NCBI RefSeq assembly: GCF_900155425.1
Contig: NZ_LT700189.1
Span: 985,787 to 1,049,786 of the forward strand
DNA: 64,000 nucleotides
Source: Parabacteroides massiliensis
GTDB lineage: Bacteria > Bacteroidota > Bacteroidia > Bacteroidales > Tannerellaceae
Reading direction: 5' to 3'
Part shown: piece by piece, positions 8,108 to 17,438 of the stretch
How the letters are laid out: each line of letters opens with the position of its first letter
How positions within the stretch are numbered: position 1 is the first letter of the stretch
Notes under the pieces: generated by a model
Seen by the model: the letters and a program-made list of their open reading frames with translations, nothing else
What the model was told of the DNA's origin: nothing
Databases searched by the model: none
Position numbers and translations under genes: made by a program

Positions 8108-8425
8108 TTATTTATAATGGTTAGACAATTCAATTATATTACAAATGGTAGTCATTACTTCACCTTGCACCTCTGCGATTGTAAATTCAATACGATATTG
8201 ATTATTTACACTAACAGAGCAAAAGTCTTTTTTATCCCCTGATAATTTTTCAAAACTCAGTCCATTGTATTTACAAAGTGAAGTTATATCAGGGACACCG
8301 ATCATTATATCTATACAACGTTTATATCTACGTACTATATCAAGTTGAAAACGATGCTTTTTATCATTCGCCTTTCCAAACTCATACAGTTCTTTCAAAT
8401 ACTCTTTATCAAACGTTACTACCAT
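8108..8425 (-). CDS. higB: HigB/RelE-like toxin
   Basis: Probable ribosome-dependent mRNA endonuclease. With ATG 8425 the product is 105 residues, the usual HigB size. It has an RFQLDIVRRYKRCIDIM helix, FEKLSGDKKDFCSVSVN in the core and YRIEFTIAE in the beta sheet, all in the RelE/HigB pattern. The frame extends upstream to 8590, but those residues cross the promoter and operator and do not resemble the family, so that start is rejected. It is co-transcribed with the antitoxin 10 nt downstream. Confidence 0.85.
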   Translation of the reverse strand: MVVTFDKEYLKELYEFGKANDKKHRFQLDIVRRYKRCIDIMIGVPDITSLCKYNGLSFEKLSGDKKDFCSVSVNNQYRIEFTIAEVQGEVMTTICNIIELSNHYK

Positions 8426-8469
8426 CTCATTTGTTTCTTTGACGTAAAGATAGCATTTTAATCTTATAT

Positions 8470-8487
8470 ATTCGCATATTTGCGAAT
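8470..8487. promoter_or_regulatory. Probable higBA operator
   Basis: A 7-bp palindrome, ATTCGCA-N4-TGCGAAT, lies 45 nt upstream of the toxin start. A minus-strand -7-like box (TATCTTTA, about 8449-8456) lies between it and the gene, so the palindrome falls where a -33 region would be. This suits autorepression by HigA. Confidence 0.6.
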
Positions 8488-8576
8488 CATTTTCAGCATA
8501 ATTTTTGCCCTTCGTATTTGGGTCAATATTCCGGTTTTCGGACTGATCCCAATTTTCCTTAACAATAGGGTATATA

Positions 8577-8619
8577 AACAAAAACAGCACTTCACAGAAT
8601 CAACTGTAAAATGCTGTTT
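8577..8619 (-). terminator. Terminator of the tRNA-Lys unit
   Basis: On the minus strand, AAACAGCA pairs with TGCTGTTT around an inner ACAG/CTGT hairpin, followed by a T-rich run (TTTTTGTTTAT). It lies 19 nt after the second tRNA-Lys. Confidence 0.7.
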
Positions 8620-8637
8620 ATTAACTTGTTGCTTTTG

Positions 8638-8710
8638 TGACCTGGGAGGGGCTCGAACCCTCGACCCAATGATTAAGAGTCATTTGCTCTACCAACTGAG
8701 CTACCAAGTC
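8638..8710 (-). tRNA. tRNA-Lys (anticodon CTT)
   Basis: A 73-nt cloverleaf without an encoded CCA. The acceptor stem is GACTTGG/CCAGGTC with discriminator A. The anticodon stem AATGA/TCATT encloses loop CTCTTAA, giving CTT. The T-arm contains GGTTCGAGCCC. It is identical to the copy at 8737-8809 and probably shares its promoter. Confidence 0.95.
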
Positions 8711-8736
8711 GATGTTTGTCGGTTTTGTTTGTAAAG

Positions 8737-8809
8737 TGACCTGGGAGGGGCTCGAACCCTCGACCCAATGATTAAGAGTCATTTGCTCTACCAACTGAGC
8801 TACCAAGTC
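8737..8809 (-). tRNA. tRNA-Lys (anticodon CTT), upstream copy
   Basis: Identical in sequence to the tRNA at 8638-8710, separated from it by a 26-nt spacer. It is transcribed first, from the consensus promoter at 8846-8876. Confidence 0.95.
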
Positions 8810-8845
8810 ATTTTATAAGCTATCGTTGTTTCTCGATTGCGGGTG

Positions 8846-8876
8846 CAAAGATAGGTGTTTAATTTTTCTTTGCAAA
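8846..8876 (-). promoter_or_regulatory. Consensus promoter of the tRNA-Lys pair
   Basis: On the minus strand TTTG (8873-8876), a 19-nt spacer and TATCTTTG (8846-8853) match the Bacteroides -33/-7 consensus exactly. The first tRNA begins 36 nt downstream. Confidence 0.9.
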
Positions 8877-8904
8877 CTTTTCCTGCAATTTTTTACTGAA
8901 AATT

Positions 8905-9720
8905 TTACTCGAATTCAAAAACTTCAGACGGTGTAGTCCGCTTCAGCGCATGCAGGGAGACATCCTTTCCTACCCGTACTCCCTCTTGGAACAGGCGGAA
9001 ATCGACAGTCTTATAGGCAAGTTCGGGATGATTATTGTCACGGCTCAAATGGCACAACCAGATATCTTTCAGTTTGGGATCATAATGGGTAGCGAGGAAT
9101 TCGGCAGCTTCGCGGTTACTCAAATGTCCGGTCGGGCTGGCTACGCGTTCTTTCAGGAAAGCAGGATACGTACCGAACTGCAACATCTCCTCGTCATAGT
9201 TGGCTTCTATGATCAGGTGGTTCGCCATGCTCATATATTTGCTTACTGTTTCGGTTATATGACCGACATCCGTTGCCAGCGTGAACTTATGGTTGCCGTA
9301 TTCGATATAATAGCCAACATTGTCGGTACTGTCATGCGGCACTTCGAAAGCGGTAATGCGGAAATCGCGGATCATAAAAGGCACTTCCTTTTCGATCACC
9401 TTACGCGAATTGACAAGCGTTTCCTCCACGTAGCGGCTCTTGCTGATCCCTCGGTGGACGGCTTCCGTCGTATAAACCGGTATACAGAGTTTTTCTCCCA
9501 AAAAACCTACGGTCTTGATATGATCGGCATGATCATGCGTGATCAGGACTGCAACAATTTTGGAGAAATCGATCGCTTTATCCTTCAACACCTTCTTTAT
9601 GGTACGAATACCGATACCTGCATCAATCAACACGCCGAATTCGGGTGTTCCCAGATAATAGCAGTTTCCACTGCTGCCACTTGCTAAACTCAGAAATGAT
9701 AGTTTCATTTTAATGTCCAA
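8905..9720 (-). CDS. MBL-fold metallo-hydrolase (YycJ/WalJ type)
   Basis: Cytoplasmic metallo-beta-lactamase-fold hydrolase, probably a phosphodiesterase or nuclease. The zinc-binding motif HDHADH begins at His62, and further metal ligands are likely at ATDVGH and EANYDE downstream. The N-terminus LSLASGSSGNCYYL is characteristic of YycJ-like proteins. Length is 271 residues from ATG 9720, or 267 from the in-frame ATG at 9708 (MKLSFLS), which fits the family better. It is the last gene of a three-gene operon with the asparaginase and TRIC-type genes. The physiological substrate is unknown. Confidence 0.88.
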   Translation of the reverse strand: MDIKMKLSFLSLASGSSGNCYYLGTPEFGVLIDAGIGIRTIKKVLKDKAIDFSKIVAVLITHDHADHIKTVGFLGEKLCIPVYTTEAVHRGISKSRYVEETLVNSRKVIEKEVPFMIRDFRITAFEVPHDSTDNVGYYIEYGNHKFTLATDVGHITETVSKYMSMANHLIIEANYDEEMLQFGTYPAFLKERVASPTGHLSNREAAEFLATHYDPKLKDIWLCHLSRDNNHPELAYKTVDFRLFQEGVRVGKDVSLHALKRTTPSEVFEFE

Positions 9721-9738
9721 TTCAGTCCTTAACAGGAA

Positions 9739-10809
9739 TTACGGGCGAAACGTGTCGGGGATCGTCACCTCCCCGATCAGCGAACAGTTCATGTGGTCTT
9801 TCACCTCTTCCGGCGTCAGGCCATGTCCGAAAAGAAACATGAGCTTGGTGACGGCACTTTCGGTCGTGCTGTCGAATCCGCTTATCACCCCCGCTTCCAA
9901 CAATTTATGCCCTGTCTCATACCGGTGCATTTCCACGCTTCCGGCACTACACTGGGTTACATTCACAATCACAATTCCACGGTTCACTGCATCTTTCAGC
10001 ATCGCCAGGAACCAATCGTAGCACGGTGCGTTACCGCTTCCGAACGTCTCCATCACGACTCCTTTCAGCCCCGGTATGTTGAGGATGCTTTCCACTACCT
10101 GGGGAGAAATCCCGGGGAAAAGCTTCAGCACCGCGATATTCCGGTCCAAAAGGTAATGCGGTTTCAACGGCCTTCGCGAGACGGGATGGTAAATCTGCCC
10201 GTTGTCATACTTTATATAGATGCCGGCATGTGCCAGCGGCGGATAATTGTATGAACGGAAAGCATTGAAATTGTCCGCATTGATCTTACTCGTACGGTTG
10301 CCTCTCAACAAGTCATTTTCGAAAAAGATACAGACCTCCGGCACAACCGGGACACCGTTTTCCTTGGCGGCGGCGATCTCGATGGCGGTGATCAGGTTTT
10401 CTTTTCCGTCGGTCCGCAGCATGCCGATCGGCAATTGCGAACCGGTAAAGATGACCGGTTTACTCAAATTCTCCAGCATAAAACTCAAAGCGGATGCCGT
10501 GAAAGACATCGTGTCCGTACCGTGAAGCACGACAAAGCCGTCGTACAGGTGGTAATTGTCGGCAATAATCTTCACGATCTTCATCCATGACTCCGGTCCC
10601 ATCTCCGACGAATCCATAGCCGGATCGAACTGGATGGTCGAAACCGCATACCCAAGCTTTTTCAGCTCCGGCATATTATCCTTCAAATGTTGGAAATTGA
10701 ACGATTCCAGCACACCTGTTTCGGGGTTTTCGATCATACCGATCGTTCCGCCGGTATAGATAAGCAGGATCGAGGCCTTCTCACTTTGGGTGTTCATATT
10801 TGCTGTCAT
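9739..10809 (-). CDS. ansA: Asparaginase, type I (cytoplasmic)
   Basis: Hydrolyses L-asparagine to aspartate and ammonia. The first catalytic threonine lies in YTGGTIGMI near the N-terminus, and the second catalytic triad region is visible as HGTDTMSFTASALSF, followed by GSQLPIGMLRTDGKEN. No signal peptide is present, so the enzyme should stay in the cytoplasm. ATG 10809 gives 356 residues. The next ATG at 10797 is also plausible and lies closer to the conserved core. The frame continues to 10983, but those residues overlap the TRIC gene and look non-coding. It sits 20 nt after that gene, consistent with co-transcription. Confidence 0.95.
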   Translation of the reverse strand: MTANMNTQSEKASILLIYTGGTIGMIENPETGVLESFNFQHLKDNMPELKKLGYAVSTIQFDPAMDSSEMGPESWMKIVKIIADNYHLYDGFVVLHGTDTMSFTASALSFMLENLSKPVIFTGSQLPIGMLRTDGKENLITAIEIAAAKENGVPVVPEVCIFFENDLLRGNRTSKINADNFNAFRSYNYPPLAHAGIYIKYDNGQIYHPVSRRPLKPHYLLDRNIAVLKLFPGISPQVVESILNIPGLKGVVMETFGSGNAPCYDWFLAMLKDAVNRGIVIVNVTQCSAGSVEMHRYETGHKLLEAGVISGFDSTTESAVTKLMFLFGHGLTPEEVKDHMNCSLIGEVTIPDTFRP

Positions 10810-10829
10810 AGATCGCAAAGTTAATAATT

Positions 10830-11441
10830 TTATTCTTCTCCTTTCAATACCGGGACGCTTATATGATATTTTACCGCCACAATCCGGGAAACGAATATAC
10901 CGGTGGCAGCGATAAGTTGCGTCAGCGACGGCCCGATTCCCATCTGCAGGCATGCATAGTAAATAATGCCTCCGAACACGCATGCCAGCGCATAAATATC
11001 TTTTCGGAAGATCAGCGGAACCTCATTGATCAGGATATCGCGGATCATTCCGCCGAAAGCCCCCGTAATCGTCCCCATCACAACAGCCACCCACATCGGA
11101 AAACCGAATGCGAGCGCCTTCTCGATGCCGACCACGCCGAACAGTCCCAGCCCGATGGCATCGAAAATGAAGAAAGTATTGTTCAAACTGATCACATATT
11201 TCCGGAAGATGATAACGAAGAGCAGCGCCAGTGCCGATATGATAAGATAAGAGGCCTGTTCCATCCAGAAAGGGGTGGCATTGAGCAGGATATCGCGGAT
11301 CGTACCGCCTCCCACCGCCGTAACCACACCGACGACATAGGCTCCGAACCAATCAAATTGTTTGGCCGAAGCCAAACGGATGCCGCTAATCGCAAAAGCG
11401 AATGTCCCGGTATAATCGCAAAACGTAATGAAGTCTATCAT
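10830..11441 (-). CDS. TRIC-type cation channel / UPF0126 membrane protein
   Basis: Inner-membrane protein of 203 residues with about seven hydrophobic helices. It consists of two homologous halves, each carrying a GGxxRD signature (GGGTIRDIL near residue 44 and GGMIRDIL near 128). This duplicated pattern defines the UPF0126/TRIC family; some bacterial members are potassium channels, others were proposed as glycine transporters. It is the first gene of the operon with ansA and the metallo-hydrolase. The transported ion or solute cannot be decided here. Confidence 0.9.
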   Translation of the reverse strand: MIDFITFCDYTGTFAFAISGIRLASAKQFDWFGAYVVGVVTAVGGGTIRDILLNATPFWMEQASYLIISALALLFVIIFRKYVISLNNTFFIFDAIGLGLFGVVGIEKALAFGFPMWVAVVMGTITGAFGGMIRDILINEVPLIFRKDIYALACVFGGIIYYACLQMGIGPSLTQLIAATGIFVSRIVAVKYHISVPVLKGEE

Positions 11442-11455
11442 TTTGATTTTTTCTG

Positions 11456-11463
11456 CAAAAATA
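11456..11463 (-). promoter_or_regulatory. -7 element of the TRIC-ansA-hydrolase operon
   Basis: Minus-strand TATTTTTG lies 15 nt upstream of the TRIC-type start. No TTTG at the ideal -33 spacing was seen. Confidence 0.5.
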
Positions 11464-11549
11464 AGTATTTCCTCGCAATGTTGCGGTTTTCTATCGAGAT
11501 GACCTGATAATAATTTAAACCAAACGAATATCCGGTTGTTAATTATGCA

Positions 11550-11557
11550 TAAGTTTG
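11550..11557 (+). promoter_or_regulatory. -7 element upstream of the DUF3943 gene
   Basis: TAAGTTTG matches TAnnTTTG and lies 40 nt before the ATG at 11598. The -33 region is weak. Confidence 0.5.
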
Positions 11558-11597
11558 CATTCTAAAAAGTACTGAAGACTATCTAATTAAGGGAAAA

Positions 11598-13079
11598 ATG
11601 AAGAAATTTATATTGACCGGACTTGTTTGTCTGTTTTCGTTCCCCGCCTATATACGGGGACAAGAATATATACCTCAAATTACACATCGCCATTATATAA
11701 GCGACACGACTCTATTCCAGCCCCGTCACCCTTGGAAGGCGGCGCTCGAAACATTCGGGATCAATATGCTCGTCTGGAGTTTCGACCGGTACATCGTAAA
11801 AGAAGACTGGGCCTATATTAACGGCCATACGATCAAAAGCAATTTCAGAAAAGGGCCGGTATGGGACACCGACCAGTTCACGACAAACCTGTTCTCCCAT
11901 CCCTACCACGGTTCGCTCTATTTCAACACAGCCCGCAGCAACGGGATGAACTTCTGGCAGTCCGCCCCGTTTGCGGCCGGCGGCAGCCTGATGTGGGAAT
12001 TCTTTATGGAGAACGAACCGCCTTCGATCAACGACATGCTGGCGACCACGTTCGGCGGAATCGAATTGGGGGAAATCACCTACCGGCTGTCCGACCTGTT
12101 CATCGACAACCGTTCGTCGGGAGCCGAACGTGTGGGCCGCGAGGTGTTGGCGGGCCTCCTGTCGCCGGTCCGCGCCTTCAACCGCATCATTTCAGGAGAA
12201 GCCTGGCGCCACAGTCCATCCAAAGGGCGAACCTATTCTTCCGTTCCCGTCAACTTCATCGTCACGATGGGCCCTCGCTTCCTGGCGGAGCAGGAAGGAT
12301 CGAAACGGGGGACCACCAGCCTGAACATCAATTTCCGCATCGACTACGGGAATCCTATCAACGATGATTTTTATTCGCCCTACGAATGGTTCCGCTTCAA
12401 CTTCGGGATGGATCTGTTCTCCGCCCAGCCGGTTGTCAGCCAAGTCAACGCCGTCGGGGCTTTATGGGGAAAAACGGTTTGGACGAAAGGACCGCGTACT
12501 CTTTCCGCCGGACTATTCCAACATTTCGACTTCTATAACTCAGAGCTCCGCAACGGAAGCGAACTGACCGTTCCTCCTTACCGTATCGCAGCTCCGGCAG
12601 CAGCAGGAGGCGGCCTTATTTATTACAAGCAGGCCACAGCGGGAGACAAAACGGATATTTATGCCGAGCTGTACGCAAACGGCGTTGCTTTAGGCGCCAG
12701 CCTCTCGGACTATATGCTGCTCGGCGAACGGGATTACAATTTGGGAAGCGGCTACAGCACAAAAGCCGGAGCCGGTGTCATCTACAACAAACGGCTGGCC
12801 TTCCTGCTCAACATGGAAAACTATCATATCTTCACCTGGAAAGGCTACGACCGGGATATCGACTGGTCGCAGACAGATCCGAGCACCCTGAATATCCAGG
12901 GCGATGCCGGAAACGCGCGTCTGACCATCTTCTCGATGAAACTGGCTTATTTATTGAAGGACAAGTGGAACATCACCCTGACAAACCGCTATTTCTCACG
13001 ACGGACGAACTACCGGTATTATCCGCGGGTGGATTATTCCACTTACGACCTGATGCTCGGGCTGGGTATACGGATTTAA
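11598..13079 (+). CDS. DUF3943-type envelope protein with signal peptide
   Basis: Function unknown; probably outer-membrane or periplasmic. Residues 1-21 form a Sec signal peptide (MKKFILTGLVCLFSF, cleavage near RGQ). Residues about 40-200 match DUF3943, with TNLFSHPYHGSLYFN and GGSLMWEFFMENEPPSIND. The C-terminal half alternates aromatic and polar residues in repeated amphipathic strands and ends in GLGIRI, consistent with an outer-membrane beta-barrel. The 493-residue gene stands alone after a Bacteroidales -7 box. It overlaps the stop of the convergent ABC-F gene by a few bases. Confidence 0.85.
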   Translation: MKKFILTGLVCLFSFPAYIRGQEYIPQITHRHYISDTTLFQPRHPWKAALETFGINMLVWSFDRYIVKEDWAYINGHTIKSNFRKGPVWDTDQFTTNLFSHPYHGSLYFNTARSNGMNFWQSAPFAAGGSLMWEFFMENEPPSINDMLATTFGGIELGEITYRLSDLFIDNRSSGAERVGREVLAGLLSPVRAFNRIISGEAWRHSPSKGRTYSSVPVNFIVTMGPRFLAEQEGSKRGTTSLNINFRIDYGNPINDDFYSPYEWFRFNFGMDLFSAQPVVSQVNAVGALWGKTVWTKGPRTLSAGLFQHFDFYNSELRNGSELTVPPYRIAAPAAAGGGLIYYKQATAGDKTDIYAELYANGVALGASLSDYMLLGERDYNLGSGYSTKAGAGVIYNKRLAFLLNMENYHIFTWKGYDRDIDWSQTDPSTLNIQGDAGNARLTIFSMKLAYLLKDKWNITLTNRYFSRRTNYRYYPRVDYSTYDLMLGLGIRI

Positions 13080-14713
13080 TTCTTCCGCTCCAACTCGTTC
13101 AGGTTCTCCATTTTCTTGCGTTGCAGGAATTCGTAGATGCCTTCGAGATGCTCCGTCACCTTCTTGTTGCCGAATTCATAGACTTTGGTGACAAGGCCGT
13201 CCAGGAAGTCGCGGTCATGCGAAACGACGATCAGCGTCCCGTCGAAGTCCATCAAGGCTTGCTTCAGGATATCTTTCGTTTTCATGTCCAGATGGTTCGT
13301 CGGCTCGTCGAGGATCAGCAGGTTGACGGGTTCCAGCAACAGCTTGATCATGGCCAGGCGGGTACGCTCGCCACCGGACAGCACCTTTACTTTTTTTGCC
13401 GAGTTCTCGCCGCCGAACATGAAAGCGCCCAACAGATCTTTGATCTTGTTGCGGATATCGCCTTTTGCGACGTCGTCTATGGTCTGGAACACCGTCAGGT
13501 TTTCATCCAAGAGGGAGGCCTGGTTCTGTGCGAAATAACCGATCATCACGTTGTGGCCGATCGTCAGCGTGCCGTCATGTTCGATTTCTTTCATGATACA
13601 CTTCACCAGCGTGGATTTGCCTTCGCCGTTCTTTCCGACGAAAGCGATCTTGTCACCCCGCTCGATCGTCAGGTTGGCATTGCGGAAAACAGTGTGGTCG
13701 CCATACGATTTCGAGACATTCTCGATCGTCACCGGATAGGAACCCGAACGGGGCGAAGGCGGGAACTTCAGGCGCAGAGCGGAAGTGTCTTCTTCATCGA
13801 CTTCCAGTATTTCCAGCTTTTCAAGCATCTTCACACGGCTCTGCACCTGCAAGGTCTTGGAATAAGTGCCTTTGAAACGTTCGATAAAGTCCTTCGTTTC
13901 GGCAATGAACTTCTGCTGCTCGGCGTAGGCCTTCTGTTGCTGTTCGCGGCGCTCCTTTCGCAGTTGCAGGTATTGGCTGTAATTGACTTTATAGTCATAG
14001 ATGCGCCCCATCGTCACTTCGATCGTGCGGGTCGTGATATGGTCCACGAACGCGCGGTCGTGGCTGATCACCACAACTGCCTGCCCGTTATCGATCAGGA
14101 AGTCTTCCAACCACTGGATGGACTCGATATCGAGGTGGTTGGTCGGCTCGTCCAGCAAAAGCACATCCGGTTTCTTCAACAACAGTTTTGCCAATTCGAT
14201 ACGCATGCGCCAACCGCCGCTGAACTCGCTTGTCTGGCGGGCAAAGTCTTCGCGGGTGAAACCAAGCCCTAACAGAGTCTTCTCGATATCGGCGTCATAA
14301 TTGATTTCCTCGATGGAATAGAACTTCTCGCTCAACGTCGACACGCGTTCGATCAGTTCCATATAGCTGTCCGATTCATAATCGGTACGTGTCTCCAATT
14401 CTTTGTTGAGAGCAGCGATCTCCGCCTCCATCTCGTGCAGATGGGCGAAAGCCTGGGCTGTCTCTTCAAACACCGTACGGCCGTCTTCCGTCATCAAATG
14501 CTGCGGAAGATACGCGACAACGGTGTCTTTCGGTGCGGACACCTTTCCGCGAGTCGGTTCGCGCACACCTGCCAAAATCTTCAACAAAGTCGATTTACCC
14601 GCCCCGTTCTTTCCCATCAGGGCAATCCGGTCTTTTTCATTAATGACAAAAGATATGTCCGAAAACAATGTGCTACCGCCAAACTCTACTGTTAGTCCGT
14701 CTACTGAAATCAT
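13076..14713 (-). CDS. ABC-F family ATPase
   Basis: Soluble twin-ATPase protein of the ABC-F class, which acts on ribosomes rather than membranes; no transmembrane segment is seen. The first cassette has Walker A GKNGAGKST (34-42), signature SGGWRMR and Walker B LLLLDEPTNHLD. A charged linker follows (KERREQQQKAYAEQQK, about 240-265). The second cassette has GKNGEGKST, LSGGERTR and LLILDEPTNHLD. Length is 545 residues. It could be a housekeeping translation factor (Uup/YdiF-like) or, less likely, an antibiotic-protection protein. A -7 box lies at 14750. A large opposite-strand frame over this gene is a shadow. Confidence 0.93.
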   Translation of the reverse strand: MISVDGLTVEFGGSTLFSDISFVINEKDRIALMGKNGAGKSTLLKILAGVREPTRGKVSAPKDTVVAYLPQHLMTEDGRTVFEETAQAFAHLHEMEAEIAALNKELETRTDYESDSYMELIERVSTLSEKFYSIEEINYDADIEKTLLGLGFTREDFARQTSEFSGGWRMRIELAKLLLKKPDVLLLDEPTNHLDIESIQWLEDFLIDNGQAVVVISHDRAFVDHITTRTIEVTMGRIYDYKVNYSQYLQLRKERREQQQKAYAEQQKFIAETKDFIERFKGTYSKTLQVQSRVKMLEKLEILEVDEEDTSALRLKFPPSPRSGSYPVTIENVSKSYGDHTVFRNANLTIERGDKIAFVGKNGEGKSTLVKCIMKEIEHDGTLTIGHNVMIGYFAQNQASLLDENLTVFQTIDDVAKGDIRNKIKDLLGAFMFGGENSAKKVKVLSGGERTRLAMIKLLLEPVNLLILDEPTNHLDMKTKDILKQALMDFDGTLIVVSHDRDFLDGLVTKVYEFGNKKVTEHLEGIYEFLQRKKMENLNELERKN

Positions 14714-14749
14714 ATTATATATAATGTATTGCTTTTATAAAACGAGCGG

Positions 14750-14757
14750 CAAAGGTA
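14750..14757 (-). promoter_or_regulatory. -7 element of the ABC-F gene
   Basis: Minus-strand TACCTTTG matches TAnnTTTG and lies 37-44 nt upstream of the ABC-F start. Confidence 0.55.
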
Positions 14758-14812
14758 AGAAATAAATAGGAACGAAACTTTAGAGGGAAGGATATTCCAC
14801 ATTGAAATTTAC

Positions 14813-15008
14813 AAAAAAACGACAATATCCCCCCTCCAAGCCCATTCCTACCACAAACAACTGATTCACAAAAGCATAATCCAAAAGGCTGTTTCTTAAA
14901 AAATATTACCCTTAGGGGTAATTTGAACTAAACAGGGTAGAAAATCAAATTAGATGCGGTAGTAGTTTCATTTTGGACCAACGCCTTTTTTGAAAGAATG
15001 ACAATAAG
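14813..15008 (+). repeat. Dispersed 196-bp intergenic repeat, copy A
   Basis: It aligns without net gaps to 37445-37640 and, over its second half, to 56553-56655. Shared landmarks are ACGACAATATCCCCC at the left, TTAAAAAATATTACCCTT in the middle, then GGGTAGAAAA, GATGCGGTAGTAGTTTC and a final ACAATAAG. It contains no open frame. It fills most of the 319-nt gap between the ABC-F start and the 3' end of the esterase gene. Confidence 0.85.
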
Positions 15009-15032
15009 CCCTTTCCTCCTCCCCCCAAAACG

Positions 15033-16075
15033 TCAGTCCAGGTTTTTCTCATGCAGCCAGGCAGAAAGCAAATCCGCCACTTCGAGATTATTTAAATCCG
15101 AGAAGGGGAAATGTGTGTTACCATGCAATCCGGCTTCCGGCAGATGGACAACCGTGACGTCACCGCCCAATTCGTTCAACATTTGCGCCCATTTACGCAT
15201 CAGGTGCAAGCGTCGCGTCCATTCGTATAATTCCGGCCGTTCGTCCGTTTCCGGCAGATTGTCTCCGTAATACACGATAATCGGTATTTCAGTGTAGGCC
15301 ATGAAGTCAGACATAGGAACCTCGATCCCCTCCGTTTTCCGGGAAAGCGTCAGAATCTTTCCCTCTTCCGGAACTTGTCCTTCGGGAAAAGGAATTCCCC
15401 CACCCGGCTCATAAGACACGATTCCTTTGATATTCCTCGTCTTCAACAGCGTTCTCCACCCGACAGGGCCACCCTGGGAATGCGTGACGAAGACAGCCGG
15501 CCCTATCTTGTCGAACAAAGCAGCGTAGGCATCGGAATAGACTTCGAAATCCGTGGAACCGACGTTCGGTGTCATCTGGCGGAAATACTGATCGAGCGCA
15601 TCCTTGTCACGGCTGAACTGCACCCCTTCGAAATAATCAGGCCACACACCGAGACGAAAACGGTTGAACCACACCTCCTCATCGAAAACGGGCGACAAGG
15701 TAACCGTCTCCGTCCCCCTTCCGGCATTGCCTCGCCGGGGCTGATCGACAAGATAGGTGGAGAATCCCCGGTGCAAAAAGATATTTTGAAATCCTTCGCG
15801 CCCGTCAGGCGTCGTCTCCCAGGTTTTGGAAAATTGGCCTACTCCGTGGGCAAAAACGAGGGGATATTTCCGTGCGTCGGCCGGCTTCTGGTAAAACACG
15901 TATGCATGGTCACCATGATAAGTATGTCCGAGCGAATCGGTCATCACCGTGCCGCCAACGGCAAAACTACCTTGTTCGGTAATCTTCAAGACTAAACTTC
16001 GAGAACAGGCTGCCAATAAAAGCAACATACTCATACCCAATGCAATCAAGCTTTTCATTTCCGTTCTTTTTTTAA

Positions 16076-16079
<4 letters not shown>
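15033..16079 (-). CDS. Alpha/beta-hydrolase lipoprotein (esterase)
   Basis: Probable envelope-anchored esterase. A lipoprotein signal ends in LLLLAACS, with the acylated Cys near residue 25. The hydrolase fold shows an oxyanion-side motif FAHGVGQ and the nucleophile elbow THSQGGP, whose Ser is the likely catalytic residue. The final His is probably in GLHGNTHF. ATG 16079 overlaps the upstream stop as ATGA, but ATG 16058 (MKSLIALG) gives the more canonical signal peptide. It is coupled to the Tat-exported aldo/keto reductase gene just upstream. The substrate is unknown. Confidence 0.85.
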
Positions 16080-17269
<1,190 letters not shown>

Positions 17270-17294
17270 TTTTTAGTTGTTCTGTTTCCTGTTG

Positions 17295-17302
17295 CAAAAA
17301 TA
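17295..17302 (-). promoter_or_regulatory. -7 element of the reductase-esterase operon
   Basis: Minus-strand TATTTTTG lies 26 nt before the reductase start in the divergent intergenic region. Confidence 0.5.
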
Positions 17303-17358
17303 GAGGGAAACATGTACACGGCCTGTACCAAAACTACAGATAGAAATACCTATTTTAT

Positions 17359-17380
17359 CGATCGCCCGATAAATCGATCG
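17359..17380. promoter_or_regulatory. Paired CGATCG sites in the divergent AraC/reductase region
   Basis: Two 6-bp palindromes CGATCG (17359-17364 and 17375-17380), each preceded by AT, have starts 16 nt apart between the divergent genes. They are candidate regulator-binding sites; the assignment is speculative. Confidence 0.35.
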
Positions 17381-17409
17381 TTCTACCCTCCTTTTCTGCC
17401 GGGAAAAAG

Positions 17410-17417
17410 TAACTTTG
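17410..17417 (+). promoter_or_regulatory. -7 element of the AraC-type gene
   Basis: TAACTTTG matches TAnnTTTG and lies 21 nt upstream of ATG 17439. Confidence 0.55.
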
Positions 17418-17438
17418 TATCCATAAAAAGATTTGTCT

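Noticed and set aside
8426-8590. N-terminal extension of the HigB toxin
   Set aside because: It covers the operator and promoter, has no similarity to HigB, and would give an overlong toxin.
9739-10983. Longer N-terminus for the asparaginase
   Set aside because: The extra residues overlap the TRIC-type gene and do not match the family; ATG 10809 or 10797 fits.
12965-14272. Long + strand frame (435 residues) opposite the ABC-F gene
   Set aside because: It mirrors the ABC-F coding sequence; the minus-strand protein has complete Walker and signature motifs, and the + product resembles nothing recognisable.
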